From Nitrospira sp. CR1.3 (GTDB taxonomy: Bacteria; Nitrospirota; Nitrospiria; Nitrospirales; Nitrospiraceae), in NCBI GenBank assembly GCA_014055525.1, contig WIAH01000002.1, positions 185,197 to 249,196 on the forward strand: DNA of 64,000 nucleotides, in the 5' to 3' direction. The translations under genes were made by a program, and so were the position numbers. Position 1 is the first letter of the stretch. Every line of letters begins with the position of its first letter. Below are positions 17,813 to 27,471 of this stretch, piece by piece. Under the pieces are notes generated by a model. That model ran no database searches, was not told where the DNA came from, and saw nothing but the letters and a program-made list of their open reading frames with translations.

Positions 17813-17867
17813 TTCGTTGCCTGCCGTATCGACTTTCATGGAAAGGACTATTCGAAAACAAGAGCCT

Positions 17868-18653
17868 ATGAACACCGGACTATCCGCTGGCGCCGACCAA
17901 CCTTCAGAGGCAGATCTCGCTGCCAAACTTGATTCCGACCTCCTTCCAAAGCATGTGGCGATAATCATGGACGGGAACGGTCGCTGGGCCGAAGCGCGGA
18001 GCCTCCCGCGCATCGCCGGTCACCGGGAAGGGATCAAGTCCGTCCGGGAAATGATCACGCTTTGCCTGGAGCTCGGGATACAGGCTTTGACGATTTTTGC
18101 GTTCTCCCAGGAGAACTGGAATAGGCCGGCCCAGGAGATCAATGCGCTGATGGGGCTGCTCGAACATTACCTGTCGACCGAACGGAACAAGCTCATAGAG
18201 CAGGGTGTGAGATTTCGAACCATCGGACGGGCCGAATCGCTTCCAAGCTCCGCTCTGCAATGGGTCCGGGCCGCGGAGCAGGAAACGGCTCACCTCAACA
18301 AGCTCCACTTGACGGTCGCCCTCAGCTACGGCGGTCGGGCTGAAATGGTCGATGCAGTCCGAAACATCGTCCGGGAAGTCCAGGATGGAAAGGTCCAGAT
18401 CGAGGAGATCGACGAAACGCTCGTCCACCAGTTTCTCTACACTCATGATCTCCCGGACCCGGATCTCTTGATCCGGACGAGCGGGGAAACCCGCATCAGC
18501 AACTTTCTCCTTTGGCAACTGGCTTACACAGAACTCTACTTCACGCCCACCCTCTGGCCCGACTTCCGGCGGCGTGAATTGCTGCTGGCCTTGCTTGAGT
18601 ATCAGCGCCGGGAGCGCCGTTTCGGTCGCGTCTTCAGCAGCCTCACGTCCTAG
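17868..18653 (+). CDS. uppS: undecaprenyl diphosphate synthase (cis-isoprenyltransferase)
   Basis: This 261-residue cytoplasmic, membrane-associated enzyme elongates farnesyl diphosphate with isopentenyl diphosphate to the C55 carrier of peptidoglycan and O-antigen synthesis. Hallmarks are HVAIIMDGNGRWA with the catalytic Asp, GHREGIKSVREM, LTIFAFSQENWNRP, and the C-terminal DLLIRTSGETRISNFLLWQ and AYTELYFTP. Start ATG 17868 gives the usual length; the in-frame ATG 17838 is possible, and both lie behind the promoter at 17784-17812. It heads an operon with cdsA, dxr, rseP and proS in the order known from many bacteria; pyrH and frr, often upstream, are not here. Confidence 0.95.
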   Translation: MNTGLSAGADQPSEADLAAKLDSDLLPKHVAIIMDGNGRWAEARSLPRIAGHREGIKSVREMITLCLELGIQALTIFAFSQENWNRPAQEINALMGLLEHYLSTERNKLIEQGVRFRTIGRAESLPSSALQWVRAAEQETAHLNKLHLTVALSYGGRAEMVDAVRNIVREVQDGKVQIEEIDETLVHQFLYTHDLPDPDLLIRTSGETRISNFLLWQLAYTELYFTPTLWPDFRRRELLLALLEYQRRERRFGRVFSSLTS

Positions 18654-18735
18654 AACGGATCGTTCAGCGACAAACCGGCATGAATAACCCTGGCAGGCTC
18701 CGGTCGTGAACACAGACATGTTGGAGTGCCGCACC

Positions 18736-19587
18736 ATGAGCCAAGAGCCGCCTCTGCAGACCGCTGTACGTCGGTTCGACGCCCGACGGGTGTATACAGT
18801 GCTCATCCTGGCGCCGCTCCTCTACGCCGCGATCCGTTATCTTCCGCCGCTTGCATTCACCGGTCTCGTGTTCGCGGTAGGGACAGTGGCCCTGTTGGAA
18901 TTTTACAGGCTTGGACTTTCGACTTCTTATGACAAGCCGTATGTCGGCATCGGGTTGTTTGGATTTACGGCCGTGATTCTTGCGCCTTATTCATCTCCGG
19001 CTCTGGTTCCCGGACTCTTGGCGATGCTGATCGTGACTCTGTCGATTCCGCTGATCCTTCGTCTTCCGCTGGATCATGTCCTGAAGAACGCGGCAGTGAC
19101 GCTGTTCGGAGTGCTGTATTTGGGTATCACGCTGAGCTTTTTGGTCACAACGAGACTGCTTCCCCACGGTGAATGGCTCGTCTTCTTTCTCCTGCTCGTA
19201 ACGTGGATCGGAGACACGGGGGCGTACTACGCGGGAACGATCTGGGGCCGGCATCAACTGGCTCCTCGAATCAGTCCGAAAAAATCCGTCGAAGGTTTGG
19301 CCGGAGGGTTGATCGCTGCGACGATGGCCGCCTACCTGGCGCGTTGGTGGTTTCTACCGACGCTTTCAGTCGTCGACTGCGCCGTCCTGGCCGTGCTTTT
19401 GACTGCGGTGGGTCTCTGGGGGGACCTGGCGGAATCGGCGATGAAACGCAGCGTCGGCGCCAAGGATTCAGGAGGCGTGTTGCCGGGACACGGGGGCATG
19501 CTGGATCGTCTCGACAGTCTCTTGTTCACTGCCCCGACCTTCTACTACTATGTCACACTGGTGTCCCGTCCAGAAGCCTTCGCATGA
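18736..19587 (+). CDS. cdsA: phosphatidate cytidylyltransferase
   Basis: This integral membrane enzyme makes CDP-diacylglycerol from phosphatidate and CTP, the branch point of phospholipid synthesis. The 283-residue protein has about seven or eight hydrophobic segments and the CDP-DAG synthase signature near the C-terminus, spread over SAMKRSVGAKDSGGVLPG and HGGMLDRLDS. The start is placed at ATG 18736 because GGAG lies nine bases upstream; GTG 18706 and ATG 18718 are in frame. It is second gene of the uppS operon, ten bases before dxr. Confidence 0.95.
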   Translation: MSQEPPLQTAVRRFDARRVYTVLILAPLLYAAIRYLPPLAFTGLVFAVGTVALLEFYRLGLSTSYDKPYVGIGLFGFTAVILAPYSSPALVPGLLAMLIVTLSIPLILRLPLDHVLKNAAVTLFGVLYLGITLSFLVTTRLLPHGEWLVFFLLLVTWIGDTGAYYAGTIWGRHQLAPRISPKKSVEGLAGGLIAATMAAYLARWWFLPTLSVVDCAVLAVLLTAVGLWGDLAESAMKRSVGAKDSGGVLPGHGGMLDRLDSLLFTAPTFYYYVTLVSRPEAFA

Positions 19588-19597
19588 AGGAGATTCC

Positions 19598-20758
19598 ATG
19601 AAAACTATCGTAATCCTCGGATCGACCGGCTCGATCGGCACCAACACCCTGGATATCGTGAACCGCTTCCCCGCCGATTTCCGCGTGACCGGGCTGACGG
19701 CCGGAAGTAACGACGAGGTGCTTGAAGAACAGATCCGGCGGTTTAAACCGCGAGTGGTCGCCCTTTCCAGCGAAGCGGCCGCGGCCAAACTCCGCCGGCG
19801 CTGCGCGGATTTTCCCGTCGAAGTCTTGTCGGGCCAGGACGGTCTGGCACAAGTCGCTTCGCTGTCTGAAGCGGAACTCGTCGTATCGGCCATCGTCGGC
19901 GGAGCCGGACTCGTTCCCACGCTGGCGGCAATCCGCAGCGGGAAGCATATCGCCTTGGCGAACAAGGAACCGATGGTGATGGCGGGAAAGCTGATGCAAG
20001 AGGAAGCCCGTCGTCACGGCGTCAAGATTTTTCCGGTCGACAGCGAGCATAGCGCCATCTTTCAATCCTTGGAAGGGCATCGCCTTGAGGATGTCCGCCG
20101 CTTGATTTTGACCGCATCCGGCGGCGCGCTCTGGACCCTCTCGAAGGACCAGTTGCAGGACGTCACCCCGGAGCAGGCGCTCCAGCACCCGAACTGGAAA
20201 ATGGGAGCCAAGATCACGATCGATTCCGCCACGCTCATGAATAAGGGCCTCGAGGTCGTCGAAGCTCGATGGCTGTTCGATATCCCGGAGTCTCGCATCG
20301 ATGTCCTGATCCATCGGGAAAGCATCATCCACTCTCTGGTAGAATATGAAGACCGATCGATGATCGCCCAACTGGGACTACCGGACATGCGGACACCCAT
20401 TTCCTATGCGATGCGATATCCAGAACGTCTGCCGTTGGACCTCCCTTCGCTCGATCTCACCGAGATCGGCAAACTGTCTTTTTGCAAGCCGGACCACGAC
20501 CGCTTTCCTTGCCTGCGTCTCGGGTATGAATCACTTCGAATCGGAGGCACGATGCCTGCCGCGATGAATGCGGCCAATGAGATCGCCGTCGATGCCTTCT
20601 TAAACGGCGGCATCCGGTTCACCGCGATTGCGGATATCATTCGCAGCACAATGGAAGCGCATCAATCCTGTGAGGTGAATACGGTCGAGGCTGCGCTGGA
20701 AACCGATCGATGGGCTAGGGAAAAAGCTGAATCACTCGTCGTCTCGCTGGCACGGTGA
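19598..20758 (+). CDS. dxr: 1-deoxy-D-xylulose 5-phosphate reductoisomerase
   Basis: This 386-residue enzyme is the first committed step of the MEP/DXP isoprenoid route: it converts DXP to 2-C-methyl-D-erythritol 4-phosphate with NADPH. Visible motifs are the NADPH loop GSTGSIGTNTLDIV, LANKEPMVMAG, the metal and substrate site PVDSEHSAIFQSLEG, SGGALW, and HPNWKMGAKITIDSATLMNK with the flexible loop around it. Start ATG 19598 has AAGGAGA four bases upstream. It supplies precursors to UppS in the same operon and to HpnD elsewhere in the window. Confidence 0.96.
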   Translation: MKTIVILGSTGSIGTNTLDIVNRFPADFRVTGLTAGSNDEVLEEQIRRFKPRVVALSSEAAAAKLRRRCADFPVEVLSGQDGLAQVASLSEAELVVSAIVGGAGLVPTLAAIRSGKHIALANKEPMVMAGKLMQEEARRHGVKIFPVDSEHSAIFQSLEGHRLEDVRRLILTASGGALWTLSKDQLQDVTPEQALQHPNWKMGAKITIDSATLMNKGLEVVEARWLFDIPESRIDVLIHRESIIHSLVEYEDRSMIAQLGLPDMRTPISYAMRYPERLPLDLPSLDLTEIGKLSFCKPDHDRFPCLRLGYESLRIGGTMPAAMNAANEIAVDAFLNGGIRFTAIADIIRSTMEAHQSCEVNTVEAALETDRWAREKAESLVVSLAR

Positions 20759-20780
20759 CGATCCTATATGGAGTAACGTT

Positions 20781-22175
20781 GTGTTGACGGCATTAACTTG
20801 GTCCCCCGATAGCGTCTGGTTGTTGTTGCAAAAGGCCTGGTGGTTCCTCGTCGTGCTGGGAGTCCTCGTCGCCTTTCATGAACTCGGCCACTTCCTGGCC
20901 GCGCGATGGGTCGGCGTGAAGGTGCTCAAGTTCTCGCTCGGTTTCGGACCAAAACTCTTCGGCCGCCAGATGGGCGACACGGAATATCTGCTGTCCGCCA
21001 TTCCCCTCGGCGGCTATGTCAAGCTGTTCGGAGAAGATGAAACCGAGGCGATTACGCCGGAGGATCGAAAGCGATCCTTTGCCCACCAGGGCTTATGGGG
21101 AAAGGTGCTGATTGTCGCGGCAGGACCGGGATTCAACTTTATTCTCGCCTATCTGATTTTCGCGGCATGGCTGGCCACCGGCTCGCCGCTTTTTGTCCCG
21201 ACATTCAAGGATCTGAGCGCCGACGTCGAAGCCATGGTCCCAGGCTCTCCTGCCGATCAAGCCGGGATGGAGATCGGAGATCGGGTCACGAAGGTCAATG
21301 GACGGGATATCTCCACCAGAACGGAATTGTTCGACGCGGTCGCCAAGAGCAACGGTACCGCGCTCACTCTGGAGGTGCAGCGCGACGGTCAGACCAAGAC
21401 CCTGACCGTGACCCCGACCAAAGCCCAGGCCCAACCGTCCTCGACCGAAGATCCGACCTATTATCTGGGTGTTGAAGAAACACCGGCTCTCGTGACCTCC
21501 GTCATGCACGGCTCTCCTGCCGCTCAGTCCGGACTCCAAGCCGGTGACCGTGTCGTAAGCATCGACGGACAACCAGTTTATACCTGGTCTCAGATGACCG
21601 GCATGGTGAAGGACCACCCGAACCAGCCGCTTCATCTGGAAGTCCTGCGGAACAGCCGTCGCATGCCTTTGACCGTGACCCCGTCCGCTGAAAAGACCAC
21701 GATTAACGGCCGCCAGGTAGAAATCGGAAAGATCGGCATTTCAGGCCCCGGCCGTTCGGTGATGCGATCGAGCACCCCGCTGTTGTCCCTCTATAACGGC
21801 CTCGAGGCGACGTGGGGCTGGACGGAACTGACGGCGGTCGGGCTCTACAAGATGATCGTCGGAGACATCTCGAGCAAGAATATCGGAGGTCCGTTAACGA
21901 TCGCCAATATCTCAGGGGAGGCCGCTTCACAAGGCGTGTCCAGCGTCGTATTTCTCATTGCGATCTTGAGCATCAATCTGGGCGTGCTCAATCTTCTTCC
22001 CATACCGATTCTAGACGGCGGGCACTTGCTTTTCTTCCTCATCGAAGGCATCCTGCGCAAGCCGCTCGGGGAACGTCAGCGCGAGCTGGCCCAGCAGGTG
22101 GGATTGGTTCTGCTGGTGGGCGTGATGATCTTCGCCTTCTGGAATGACCTCGAGCGCATCTTCTTCTCCCACTAA
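20781..22175 (+). CDS. rseP: site-2 intramembrane zinc protease RseP
   Basis: This 464-residue inner-membrane protease starts at GTG 20781 with GGAG seven bases upstream. The first membrane segment carries the zinc motif HELGH (residues 33-37). The matching C-terminal LPIPILDGGH supplies the third ligand Asp. Two PDZ domains lie between (about 125-200 and 220-300), each with the carboxylate-binding turn (PADQAGMEIGDRV and AAQSGLQAGDRV). E. coli RseP cleaves the anti-sigma factor RseA after DegS and removes signal-peptide remnants. No sigma-E/RseA pair is in this window. It overlaps nothing and is followed by proS after six bases. Confidence 0.95.
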   Translation: MLTALTWSPDSVWLLLQKAWWFLVVLGVLVAFHELGHFLAARWVGVKVLKFSLGFGPKLFGRQMGDTEYLLSAIPLGGYVKLFGEDETEAITPEDRKRSFAHQGLWGKVLIVAAGPGFNFILAYLIFAAWLATGSPLFVPTFKDLSADVEAMVPGSPADQAGMEIGDRVTKVNGRDISTRTELFDAVAKSNGTALTLEVQRDGQTKTLTVTPTKAQAQPSSTEDPTYYLGVEETPALVTSVMHGSPAAQSGLQAGDRVVSIDGQPVYTWSQMTGMVKDHPNQPLHLEVLRNSRRMPLTVTPSAEKTTINGRQVEIGKIGISGPGRSVMRSSTPLLSLYNGLEATWGWTELTAVGLYKMIVGDISSKNIGGPLTIANISGEAASQGVSSVVFLIAILSINLGVLNLLPIPILDGGHLLFFLIEGILRKPLGERQRELAQQVGLVLLVGVMIFAFWNDLERIFFSH

Positions 22176-22181
22176 CGGCTC

Positions 22182-23900
22182 ATGCGGACATCTCAACTTC
22201 TCCTCCCCACCCTGCGGGAAGACCCGGGCGAAGCCGAAACCGTCAGTCACAAGCTGATGCTTCGATCGGGACTCATCCGCAAGGTGGCCGCGGGCATTTA
22301 TACCTATCTGCCCCTCGGGCTGCGAATCATCCGCAAGGTCGAAGCCATCATCCGAGAGGAAATGAATCGAGCCGGCGCTCAGGAACTGCTGATGCCCGTG
22401 GCGTCCCCGGCGGAGCTGTGGCGTGAGACGGGGCGCTGGACTTACTATGGCAAGGAATTGATGCGCTTTAAGGACCGTCACGAACGGGACTTCTGTCTGG
22501 GGCCGACCCATGAAGAGGTCATTACAGACCTGTTCCGCAGGGAGGTCCGGTCCTATCGCCAGTTGCCGCTGAATTTCTATCAGATTCAGACCAAGTTCCG
22601 TGACGAAATCCGCCCGCGTTTCGGACTGATGCGGGGCCGCGAGTTCATTATGAAAGATGCCTACAGCTTCGACAAAGACGAAGCGGGAGCTCGACTGAGC
22701 TATCAGAAGATGTACGACGCGTACCACCGGATTTTTTCGCGATGCGGGTTGACCTTCCGTGCGGTCGAGGCGGACACTGGACTGATCGGAGGCACCTCCT
22801 CGCACGAGTTCATGGTCCTCGCCGACACCGGAGAGGAGACCATCGTCTATAGCGAGGCCGGAACCTACGCGGCCAACGTGGAGCGCGCGGAGGTTCTGCC
22901 GCTAGAAGAGACGAGCGACGAAGAACGGCGCCCGTTACGCTCGGTCCCCACACCCGACCGCCGCACGGTCGAGGAAGTGACGGATTTCCTCAACGTTGCC
23001 CCCCGCAGGCTGGTCAAGACTCTCCTCTACACGACGGGAAAAGACACGGTCGCTGTGCTGATCAGGGGAGATCACGAAGCCAACGAGATTAAAATACAGC
23101 GGCTTTTGGGCCTGACCGAGATCGAGTTGGCCGGTCCGGCGATCGTCGAGAAACTTACCGGCGCGCCGGTCGGCTTCGCAGGCCCTGTCGGGCTGAAGGG
23201 CGTTCGGATTATTGCCGACCATGCCGTCAAGACGGCGCGCAATGTCGTTGTGGGCGGCAATCAGGCCGATACACACTATGTCGATGTCAATTGGGATCGA
23301 GATTTCCAAGTCGAGCAGTTCGCCGATCTGAGAAATGCCATGGCCGGCGACCGGTCTCCACGCAAAGACGGCGTCCTCAAGGCCACGAAAGGCATCGAGG
23401 TGGGTCACGTGTTCATGTTGGGCACGAAATACAGCCAGCTGATGAACGCGTCCTATCTGGATCCGAGCGGCAAAGAATGCTTGGCTGTCATGGGTTGTTA
23501 CGGCATCGGAGTCGGTCGGACAGCGGCGGCGGCCGTCGAGCAGAACCACGACGACAAGGGCATTATCTGGCCGTTTCCCATCGCTCCCTTTCATGTACAC
23601 TTGCTGCCCCTGGGACAATCCGCCACAGTAAACGACGCGACGGCCCGTCTGTATTCTGAATTGCAGCACGCCGGCATGGAAGTGCTCTGCGACGACCGGG
23701 ACGAACGCGCCGGGGTGAAGTTCAACGATGCAGACCTGATCGGCGCGCCGTATCAAGTCATCGTCGGAGATAAGGGCCTGGCCAGCGGCCATGTAGAAGT
23801 GAAAACCAGAAAAACCGGCGACAAACTCAAGCTCGCGCTTGCCGATGTGACGAGCGTTCTGTTGAACCTCTCCACTTCCTCCCGATCCACAAGCAACTAG
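22182..23900 (+). CDS. proS: prolyl-tRNA synthetase (bacterial type)
   Basis: This 572-residue class II aminoacyl-tRNA synthetase attaches proline to tRNA-Pro. Motif 1 is in the N-terminal RIIRKVEAIIREEMNRAGA helix. Motif 2 spans FRDEIRPRFGLMRGREF, motif 3 GCYGIGVGRTAAA. The insertion (INS) editing domain between motifs 2 and 3 at about residues 235-385 marks the bacterial form; this domain clears Ala-tRNA-Pro. Substrate loops LGPTHEEVI and MKDAYSFD are present. It ends the uppS operon. Confidence 0.96.
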   Translation: MRTSQLLLPTLREDPGEAETVSHKLMLRSGLIRKVAAGIYTYLPLGLRIIRKVEAIIREEMNRAGAQELLMPVASPAELWRETGRWTYYGKELMRFKDRHERDFCLGPTHEEVITDLFRREVRSYRQLPLNFYQIQTKFRDEIRPRFGLMRGREFIMKDAYSFDKDEAGARLSYQKMYDAYHRIFSRCGLTFRAVEADTGLIGGTSSHEFMVLADTGEETIVYSEAGTYAANVERAEVLPLEETSDEERRPLRSVPTPDRRTVEEVTDFLNVAPRRLVKTLLYTTGKDTVAVLIRGDHEANEIKIQRLLGLTEIELAGPAIVEKLTGAPVGFAGPVGLKGVRIIADHAVKTARNVVVGGNQADTHYVDVNWDRDFQVEQFADLRNAMAGDRSPRKDGVLKATKGIEVGHVFMLGTKYSQLMNASYLDPSGKECLAVMGCYGIGVGRTAAAAVEQNHDDKGIIWPFPIAPFHVHLLPLGQSATVNDATARLYSELQHAGMEVLCDDRDERAGVKFNDADLIGAPYQVIVGDKGLASGHVEVKTRKTGDKLKLALADVTSVLLNLSTSSRSTSN

Positions 23901-24045
23901 TTCCCCAAATCGTCCTTTTCCTTGCCTTCCCTCCCCGATCCGCTAGACTGAGCCTTGACCCTGCCGAAGTGCGTGCGGTGATTCCATGATGGTGCCCGAC
24001 CGCACAGAAAAAGCCGGTCTAACGACAGGGATGGAGTGAGCCCGA

Positions 24046-26367
24046 ATGCAGGCGAAACCGATGCCTCAGAATCTTCAGGAATTACAGCAAAAAGTCGAGT
24101 TCGCGGAAAACGTCAAGCGGATCACGTCGCAGATACACGCAGCCAGCAACCTCGACCAAATTCTCCTTGACCTTCACAAGGACATTCTCAGCCTCTTCGA
24201 CGCAGAAGACCTTACCCTCTTCGCATTCGATTCAGACAAGAAAGAAATCTTCTCGAAAGTTCCTCACATCGATTCAGTCGAAGAAGTTCGCATCCCCATT
24301 ACCGAGCAAAGCCTGGCGGGATTCTGCGCAAAGTACCTGCGCCCCGTCAACATTGCCGACGCTTATAACGTGGCAGAACTGCAGGGCATTCATCCTTCCC
24401 TGCTGCACGATACGTCCTACGACAAGCGCACGGGATTCAAGACCAAACAAGTCCTGACCTACCCCATCGTCGCCGACAACAAATACCTGATGGGTGTGCT
24501 CCAGCTGCTCAATAAGAAGAGCGGAAACCGTTTCACACGGAAAGACGAAGAATCGGTCGCTGAAATAGCGAAAGCGCTGGGTATCGCCTTCTTTAACCTG
24601 CGCAAAGTGGCGACGAAGAAGAATCCCACCAAATTCGACCTCCTCGTCACGAACAACCGCATTTCCCAGAACGAACTGGACAATGCCATCGCCGAGTCGC
24701 GCAAGGGCACGTCGGACCTCGAGAGCATTCTCATCGAAAAATACAAAGTGCCGAAACCCGACATCGGAAAATCGCTGGCACAGTTTCACAAGTGTCCGTA
24801 CATCGAGTACAGCGAACGCACGATCGTCGACGTGGAGCTGCTCAAGAATCTCAACGTCGACTACCTCAGAAAAAATCATTGGATGCCGCTCAAGCGAGAC
24901 CGCACCGCGATAGAAATCCTGACGGATGATCCCGGCGATCTCGACCGCGTTGCGGACATCAAACGGACATTTCCCGGACTCAACATCCGGTTTGCCGTCA
25001 GCCTTCGCCGTGACATCGCGCAGTTTCTCACCAGTGCGATCGGTGGAGGCGACAGCGGCGGCCGCAAATTGGACGAGAATGTGTCGGACATTCTCGGCGA
25101 ACTTGTTACCGAAGCCCAGGCAGAAGCGATGGAGGAATCGGGTCCCGGCGGAGGGCTCGATGAAAACGACAGCGCCATCGTCCGTCTCGCCAACCAAATT
25201 ATCGCCGACGCCTATCGACAGAATGCGTCGGATATCCACATCGAGCCGTACGGCGAAAAACGGGAGACGCTCGTGCGCTTCCGGGTCGACGGAGAGTGCT
25301 TCGAGTACATGAAAATTCCCCAAAGCTACCGCCGCGCGATCGTATCGCGCCTGAAGATCATGGCCAGCCTCGACATCGCCGAACGGAGAAAACCCCAGGA
25401 CGGCAAGATCAAGTTCAAGCTGACCGAAAGCAAGGAAATTGAACTACGTGTCGCGACGATCCCGACCGCCGGATATAACGAAGACGTGGTGATGCGCATC
25501 CTGGCGGCCAGTGAACCGTTGCCGCTCGACAAGATGGGATTTTCCGACCGCAATCTGAAGGCCATCAAGGAGATCGCGGAGAAACCTTACGGCATCATCC
25601 TTTGCGTCGGGCCGACCGGGTCCGGCAAAACCACGACCCTGCACTCGGTCCTCGGCTACATCAATACCCCCGACATCAAGATCTGGACTGCGGAAGATCC
25701 GGTCGAAATTACCCAATACGGACTGCGTCAGGTACAGGTTCAGCCGAAAATCGATTTCACCTTCGCCAAGGCCATGCGCGCGTTCCTCCGGGCCGACCCG
25801 GATGTGATCATGGTGGGCGAAATGCGCGATAAAGAAACGGCGGAGATCGGCATTGAAGCATCGCTCACCGGTCACTTGGTCATGAGCACCCTGCACACGA
25901 ACAGCGCGGTGGAAACCGTAACCCGGCTCCTCGACATGGGTTGCGACTCATTCAGCTTCGCCGACGCCATGCTCGGAGTCCTGGCCCAACGCCTGGCCCG
26001 CCGGGTCTGCAAGGATTGCAAAGAACAGTACGCGGGGACCAAGGAAGAATATGAAGAGATCCGCTTGGGCTACGGGCCGGAGCAGTGGGACAAGCTGGGC
26101 ATCCCCCAGGACAATACGTTTCGACTCGCCAGGGGAAAGGGCTGCGAAAACTGCAACCGCTCTGGTTTCAAGGGTCGGGTCGCCCTGCACGAATTACTAT
26201 TGGGAACCGAACATATGAAGCGGTTGATTCAAACGAAGGCAAAGACCGAGGAGATGGTCAAAGCCGCCATTGAGGAAGGCATGACGACGCTCATGCAAGA
26301 CGGCATTCAAAAGTGCCTGCTCGGCCACACCACATTCAAAGAAGTAAAGGCAGTGGCGATCAAGTGA
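24046..26367 (+). CDS. pilB: type IV pilus/type II secretion assembly ATPase with N-terminal GAF domain
   Basis: This 773-residue GspE/PilB-family ATPase powers pilus or pseudopilus extension. Residues about 20-185 form a GAF domain (PITEQSLAGFCAKYLRPVNI, and VLQLLNKK typical of its last strand). About 195-335 is the GspE N-terminal (MshEN-like) domain. The ATPase core follows: GPTGSGKTTTLHSV Walker A near 521-534, the Asp box, Walker B RADPDVIMVGEMRD near 583-596, and the His box HLVMSTLHTN. The C-terminal zinc knuckle has CKDC (about 655) and CENC (about 699). Usual PilB proteins are about 570 residues and lack the GAF domain, so a small ligand or signal probably modulates this one. Two PilZ genes follow on the other strand. 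Other pilus genes are not in the window. Confidence 0.92.
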   Translation: MQAKPMPQNLQELQQKVEFAENVKRITSQIHAASNLDQILLDLHKDILSLFDAEDLTLFAFDSDKKEIFSKVPHIDSVEEVRIPITEQSLAGFCAKYLRPVNIADAYNVAELQGIHPSLLHDTSYDKRTGFKTKQVLTYPIVADNKYLMGVLQLLNKKSGNRFTRKDEESVAEIAKALGIAFFNLRKVATKKNPTKFDLLVTNNRISQNELDNAIAESRKGTSDLESILIEKYKVPKPDIGKSLAQFHKCPYIEYSERTIVDVELLKNLNVDYLRKNHWMPLKRDRTAIEILTDDPGDLDRVADIKRTFPGLNIRFAVSLRRDIAQFLTSAIGGGDSGGRKLDENVSDILGELVTEAQAEAMEESGPGGGLDENDSAIVRLANQIIADAYRQNASDIHIEPYGEKRETLVRFRVDGECFEYMKIPQSYRRAIVSRLKIMASLDIAERRKPQDGKIKFKLTESKEIELRVATIPTAGYNEDVVMRILAASEPLPLDKMGFSDRNLKAIKEIAEKPYGIILCVGPTGSGKTTTLHSVLGYINTPDIKIWTAEDPVEITQYGLRQVQVQPKIDFTFAKAMRAFLRADPDVIMVGEMRDKETAEIGIEASLTGHLVMSTLHTNSAVETVTRLLDMGCDSFSFADAMLGVLAQRLARRVCKDCKEQYAGTKEEYEEIRLGYGPEQWDKLGIPQDNTFRLARGKGCENCNRSGFKGRVALHELLLGTEHMKRLIQTKAKTEEMVKAAIEEGMTTLMQDGIQKCLLGHTTFKEVKAVAIK

Positions 26368-26411
26368 GCCATCCTGCAATATTGCATGGACGCCGGAAGG
26401 CAACAGGATTG

Positions 26412-26774
26412 TCACATCTGTCCGAGGTACTTACGAAGCCGCGTTTCCGCCGCTTGCGAGATCTTCCCGAATTCGACCCCGAAGACATGCTCGTATCGCC
26501 ACCGAACAGTGGCATCGACATTCATTCCGACCGGATGGCTGGGTAACCGCAGGCTGACGGCCAGTTCATCACCGGGGTTCACAGCCATCGGACTCATCAC
26601 CCTCGCACCCCTTACCGAGAGATCGAATACGACTCCGTAACCGCCTCTTTCTCCAGCCTGCCAACGCGCCAATCCCAAGCGCAACAGCGCGCACGCGAAT
26701 GGGACGGACACTTGCACACGGGGGGTTCGTCGTAACTCCTTGCCAGGGTCTCTCCGTTGCGTTGAGTTCTCCAT
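26412..26774 (-). CDS. PilZ-domain protein
   Basis: This 120-residue protein is a single PilZ domain, the cyclic di-GMP receptor fold. The RxxxR motif is in LRRTPRVQVSVPF and the second motif is DLSVRGARVMSP (D-x-S-x-x-G). Both halves of the c-di-GMP-binding signature are therefore present. It converges on the GAF-PilB gene and is paralogous to the next PilZ gene on the same strand, sharing the order RxPRV, GVVYDLS, GARV, PGDEL/V, VSLRLP and the closing RLRKY/RLKKY helix. A role in pilus control by c-di-GMP is likely from context but not shown. Confidence 0.85.
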   Translation of the reverse strand: MENSTQRRDPGKELRRTPRVQVSVPFACALLRLGLARWQAGERGGYGVVFDLSVRGARVMSPMAVNPGDELAVSLRLPSHPVGMNVDATVRWRYEHVFGVEFGKISQAAETRLRKYLGQM

Positions 26775-26856
26775 GTTCTTCGCGGCGCCGGACTTTGCCA
26801 GCGAACCTCTGAGGGAAGGTGTGAGTAACGAACTTTGTCGAGTCAGCTGAGGGAGG

Positions 26857-27243
26857 TTAGGCCGAGACAGCGCCGGACGCGATAGTCACATATTTCTTCA
26901 ATCGACCGTAGGAAGAAGCCGACAGTCGCGTAAACGCCAGCCCGACGAATTGATCTCTTGTCCAGCGGACGGTTGCGATGGTGATATCCGCCGACCTGAT
27001 TTGTTTCGGCAAACGAAGGCTCACCGTCACTTCATCACCCGGCCTCATGACGGCTCTCGTGCTCACACGCGCCCCCCTCAGCGACAGATCATACACAACT
27101 CCCAGATTGACCGTCGGCTTCCGTAACCAGCCTCGCGGGCGCCGGGATGAGAGGGCGCAGGTGAAGGGGGTAGGGATACGAACTCTCGGATGCCGTCGAA
27201 AACGATTGAGCCGCGGGAACCGCAGTCCCTCTTGTTCGAGCAT
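26857..27243 (-). CDS. PilZ-domain protein, paralogue of its neighbour
   Basis: This 128-residue PilZ protein starts at 27243, where GGAGGGG precedes the ATG (the frame is open further to 27423). c-di-GMP motifs are RRHPRVRIPTPF and YDLSLRGARVS. It is followed by ...PGDEVTVSLRLPKQ, so it is collinear with the neighbouring PilZ protein and the two arose by tandem duplication. The gap between them is 82 bases without a visible terminator, so they may be one transcript. Its job is presumably as a second c-di-GMP sensor for the adjacent PilB system (inference). Confidence 0.83.
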   Translation of the reverse strand: MLEQEGLRFPRLNRFRRHPRVRIPTPFTCALSSRRPRGWLRKPTVNLGVVYDLSLRGARVSTRAVMRPGDEVTVSLRLPKQIRSADITIATVRWTRDQFVGLAFTRLSASSYGRLKKYVTIASGAVSA

Positions 27244-27471
27244 CTGCCCCTCCACAGGCTCTACTCTACACAAGGGCTGGCCGTCGAAAAACTGAATTCG
27301 ACAATTCGAACGTGCAAGTGAGCATCGGTCGTGTCCAGCAGACTCAACCAGCCCCGAGACTCCCTCTTTCGGATGCTTGCTTTTTTGAGGATCGCTGGGA
27401 GACAGTATCCCGCGGGCGGCCAAGAAAAGCGGGCGAAAGCATCACCCACCGTGAGACTCGCGGAGGAGCGG

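Noticed and set aside
24274..25323. 349-codon minus-strand frame within pilB
   Set aside because: Mirror of the GAF/PilB coding sequence, which has full motif support.
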